A stretch of DNA of 64,000 nt. It comes from Nitrospirillum pindoramense (GTDB taxonomy: Bacteria; Pseudomonadota; Alphaproteobacteria; Azospirillales; Azospirillaceae). The translations under genes were made by a program, and so were the position numbers. The notes beneath the pieces are model-generated. The model ran no database searches. It was given only the letters and a program-made list of their open reading frames with translations, and was not told where the DNA came from. Positions 62,566 to 64,000 of the stretch are shown here, piece by piece. Each line of letters opens with the position of its first letter. Positions within the stretch are counted from its first letter, which is position 1. The stretch spans positions 417,881-481,880 of the forward strand of contig NZ_VITR01000003.1 of NCBI RefSeq assembly GCF_007827955.1. Direction: 5' to 3'.

Positions 62566-62762
62566 CAAGTCCAATCATGGAGTGAGGGGTGTTTTCTGGC
62601 CGGAATCGCGCGAAAACGCAACCGGCTTGGGCGGGAGGCTGCCTGGACGAGGACGTTGGGCGGGCGCTATGGGCGAGCCCCCTGCCCCGTATTCAGGCCA
62701 AGGTTGGAAAATATGGTTAAAGAATTTAATATTTTATTTTGCATATGACACAGCCCCGAAAA

Positions 62763-62777
62763 TTAAGACATCATTAA
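62763..62777. promoter_or_regulatory. CtrA-type box upstream of the chemoreceptor gene
   Basis: TTAAGACATCATTAA is a perfect TTAA-N7-TTAA, 64 bases before the chemoreceptor ATG. Other TTAA half-sites lie close by (62713-62818), suggesting a cluster. Confidence 0.7.
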
Positions 62778-62840
62778 AGAATGAGACCATATGCAGTGGT
62801 CATTAACAGATTAACCACTCCCATCATAAAGAAGGCCGTG

Positions 62841-64000
62841 ATGCTTCGGTCCCTGAAAATCGCCCACAAGCTGGGCTTGGCGGTTCTGCTCTTCCTCATT
62901 CCGGTGGGTTACCTGCTGTACGCACTGATTGCGCAACAACAGATCGCCATCGACTTCGCCCAGAAGGAATTGGCCGGCACAGCCTACCTGCGCGGCCTGC
63001 AGACCATCCAGGCCCGCCTCGCGGCCGCGGAGACGGGTGGCGCGGCCCCGGATACGACGGCGCTGGCGGCAACGGTGCGCCAGCTGCAGGCGGACTGGGG
63101 ACAGGAGATGGAGACGGCCGACAAGGTGAACGACCTGGTGGCCACCCTGGACAAGAAGGATGGGGGCAAGAAGGATGGGGCCGGCGGCGCCGCCACCCGC
63201 GCGGCGCTGCGGGCCCTGATCGCCCAGATCGGCGACAAGTCCAACCTGATCCTGGATCCGGACCTGGACAGTTTCTACGTCATGGACATCGTGCTGGTGA
63301 AACTGCCCGACCTGCAGGACCAGACCACGGGTCTGCGCGCCGTGACGCATCAGGCCGGCGATAACAAGGTCGACCTGTTCGTTGCCCTGGGCGGGGTGAA
63401 GTCCCTGCTGACCGGCCTCGATTCCTCAGCCACCTCGGCCTATGGCGGCAACGCGGACGGCAGCGTAAAGAAGGCGCTGACGGCCCCGGTGGCCGCCACG
63501 CAGAAGGCCGCCGCCGTGGTGACAGTGGGGGCGGAAAAGGGGGCGGTCACCGATGCCGACACCGCCGCAGCGCTGAAGGCTCAGGACGCGTTGTACACGG
63601 CCGCGTCAACGGATCTGGAGCGGCTGCTGAAGGCCCGGATCGGTGGGTTCAAGGCCACGCAGTTGCGGGTGCTGCTGATCTCGCTGGCGCTGTTCGCCGC
63701 GGGCGGCGCCGGCGTCTACCTGGTGGTGCGCCGCTTCGTCATCACCCCGCTCAGCGATCTGACCGGCGCCATGTCGGGTCTGGCCGAAGGCCACCTGGAC
63801 ACCGCCATCGACCATGCCGACAGCGGGGATGAGGTCGGGGCCATGGCCCGCGCCCTGGTCGTCTTCAAGGAAAACGCCCTGCGCAACCGCGAGTTGGAAG
63901 CGGCTCAGGCGCAGGAACAGGAAAAGCGGCTGCGCCGCCAGCAGGCGCTGGAAACCCTGACGCGGGACTTCCAGGCCGCCATCAGCGCCGAGTTGCGCGG
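62841..64000 (+). CDS. Methyl-accepting chemotaxis protein (partial)
   Basis: Chemoreceptor whose signalling domain is cut off by the window edge; about 386 codons are visible. The ATG at 62841 has GAAGG five bases upstream. The N-terminus is a membrane helix (LGLAVLLFLIPVGYLLYALI), then a periplasmic ligand domain of about 240 residues with SNLILDPDLDSFYVMDIVL (helical-bundle type), a second helix (VLLISLALFAAGGAGVYLV), and a HAMP domain with ITPLSDLTGAMSGLAEG. The start of the cytoplasmic coiled coil follows. It is divergent from gatB and sits behind a CtrA box, consistent with motility control. Confidence 0.92.
   Translation, partial: MLRSLKIAHKLGLAVLLFLIPVGYLLYALIAQQQIAIDFAQKELAGTAYLRGLQTIQARLAAAETGGAAPDTTALAATVRQLQADWGQEMETADKVNDLVATLDKKDGGKKDGAGGAATRAALRALIAQIGDKSNLILDPDLDSFYVMDIVLVKLPDLQDQTTGLRAVTHQAGDNKVDLFVALGGVKSLLTGLDSSATSAYGGNADGSVKKALTAPVAATQKAAAVVTVGAEKGAVTDADTAAALKAQDALYTAASTDLERLLKARIGGFKATQLRVLLISLALFAAGGAGVYLVVRRFVITPLSDLTGAMSGLAEGHLDTAIDHADSGDEVGAMARALVVFKENALRNRELEAAQAQEQEKRLRRQQALETLTRDFQAAISAELR

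Overview
The window is GC-rich chromosomal DNA of an alphaproteobacterium, most likely an Azospirillum-type member of the Rhodospirillales or Azospirillales (inference). The evidence is the gene order rpiB-glyA-nrdR-ribD-ribE-ribB-ribH-nusB-thiL, a MucR/Ros regulator, an LdtR-like MarR regulator, a metal-site-substituted HemB, a K+-independent H+-PPase and CtrA-type boxes (TTAA-N7-TTAA). Nearly all of it is core chromosome. There are no rRNA genes, CRISPR arrays, phages or intact insertion sequences, and one tRNA (Ser-GCU).

Layout. 1-4.7 kb (minus): proton pyrophosphatase (cut by the window edge), GNAT enzyme, FliL, ThiL, NusB. 5-11 kb (minus): riboflavin genes ribH, ribB-type, ribE and ribD, then nrdR, glyA and rpiB. 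11.4-20.1 kb: MucR, a small DUF protein, LdtR-like regulator, a valine-pathway hydrolase, HemB, VOC protein, two alpha/beta hydrolases, a MotB with an EF-hand loop, and the N-end-rule transferase Bpt. 20.3-24.3 kb: a small secreted protein, a GH9 cellulase behind two LacI-type operators, and a CPBP protease. 24.4-36 kb: ParC, RecO, two EAL proteins, small DUF proteins, and a CueR/CopA copper module with a textbook MerR-type promoter. 36-44.7 kb: era on one side and rnc-lepB-acpS-pdxJ on the other, separated by a GDPD phosphodiesterase, a YqjI/YqjH-like pair and an M23 protein. 44.9-49.8 kb: Rel/Spo, RpoZ, FolK, an NYN nuclease and a family-5 uracil-DNA glycosylase.

50.0-53.1 kb is the clearest accessory patch. 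Two paralogous, non-secreted proteins of no family I recognise sit behind a consensus sigma-54 promoter, with a possible IHF site and a perfect 14-bp palindrome in the enhancer position. A transposase 3' remnant lies directly against the stop codon of the second gene. This is the best candidate for an undescribed system.

53.2-64 kb: smpB, dapA, a soluble lytic transglycosylase, a small gene behind a CtrA box, an XRE regulator, a PhnA-like protein, a PadR/membrane-protein pair with a long operator palindrome, a DUF4180 protein, tRNA-Ser, gatB, and the start of a chemoreceptor gene behind a second CtrA box.

A two-hairpin intergenic repeat of about 60 bp occurs four times (about 4.9, 8.5, 38.5 and 53.1 kb), and base-pairing appears to be kept while sequence changes. 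All start choices are from reading the sequence; several genes use TTG or GTG, noted where relevant.
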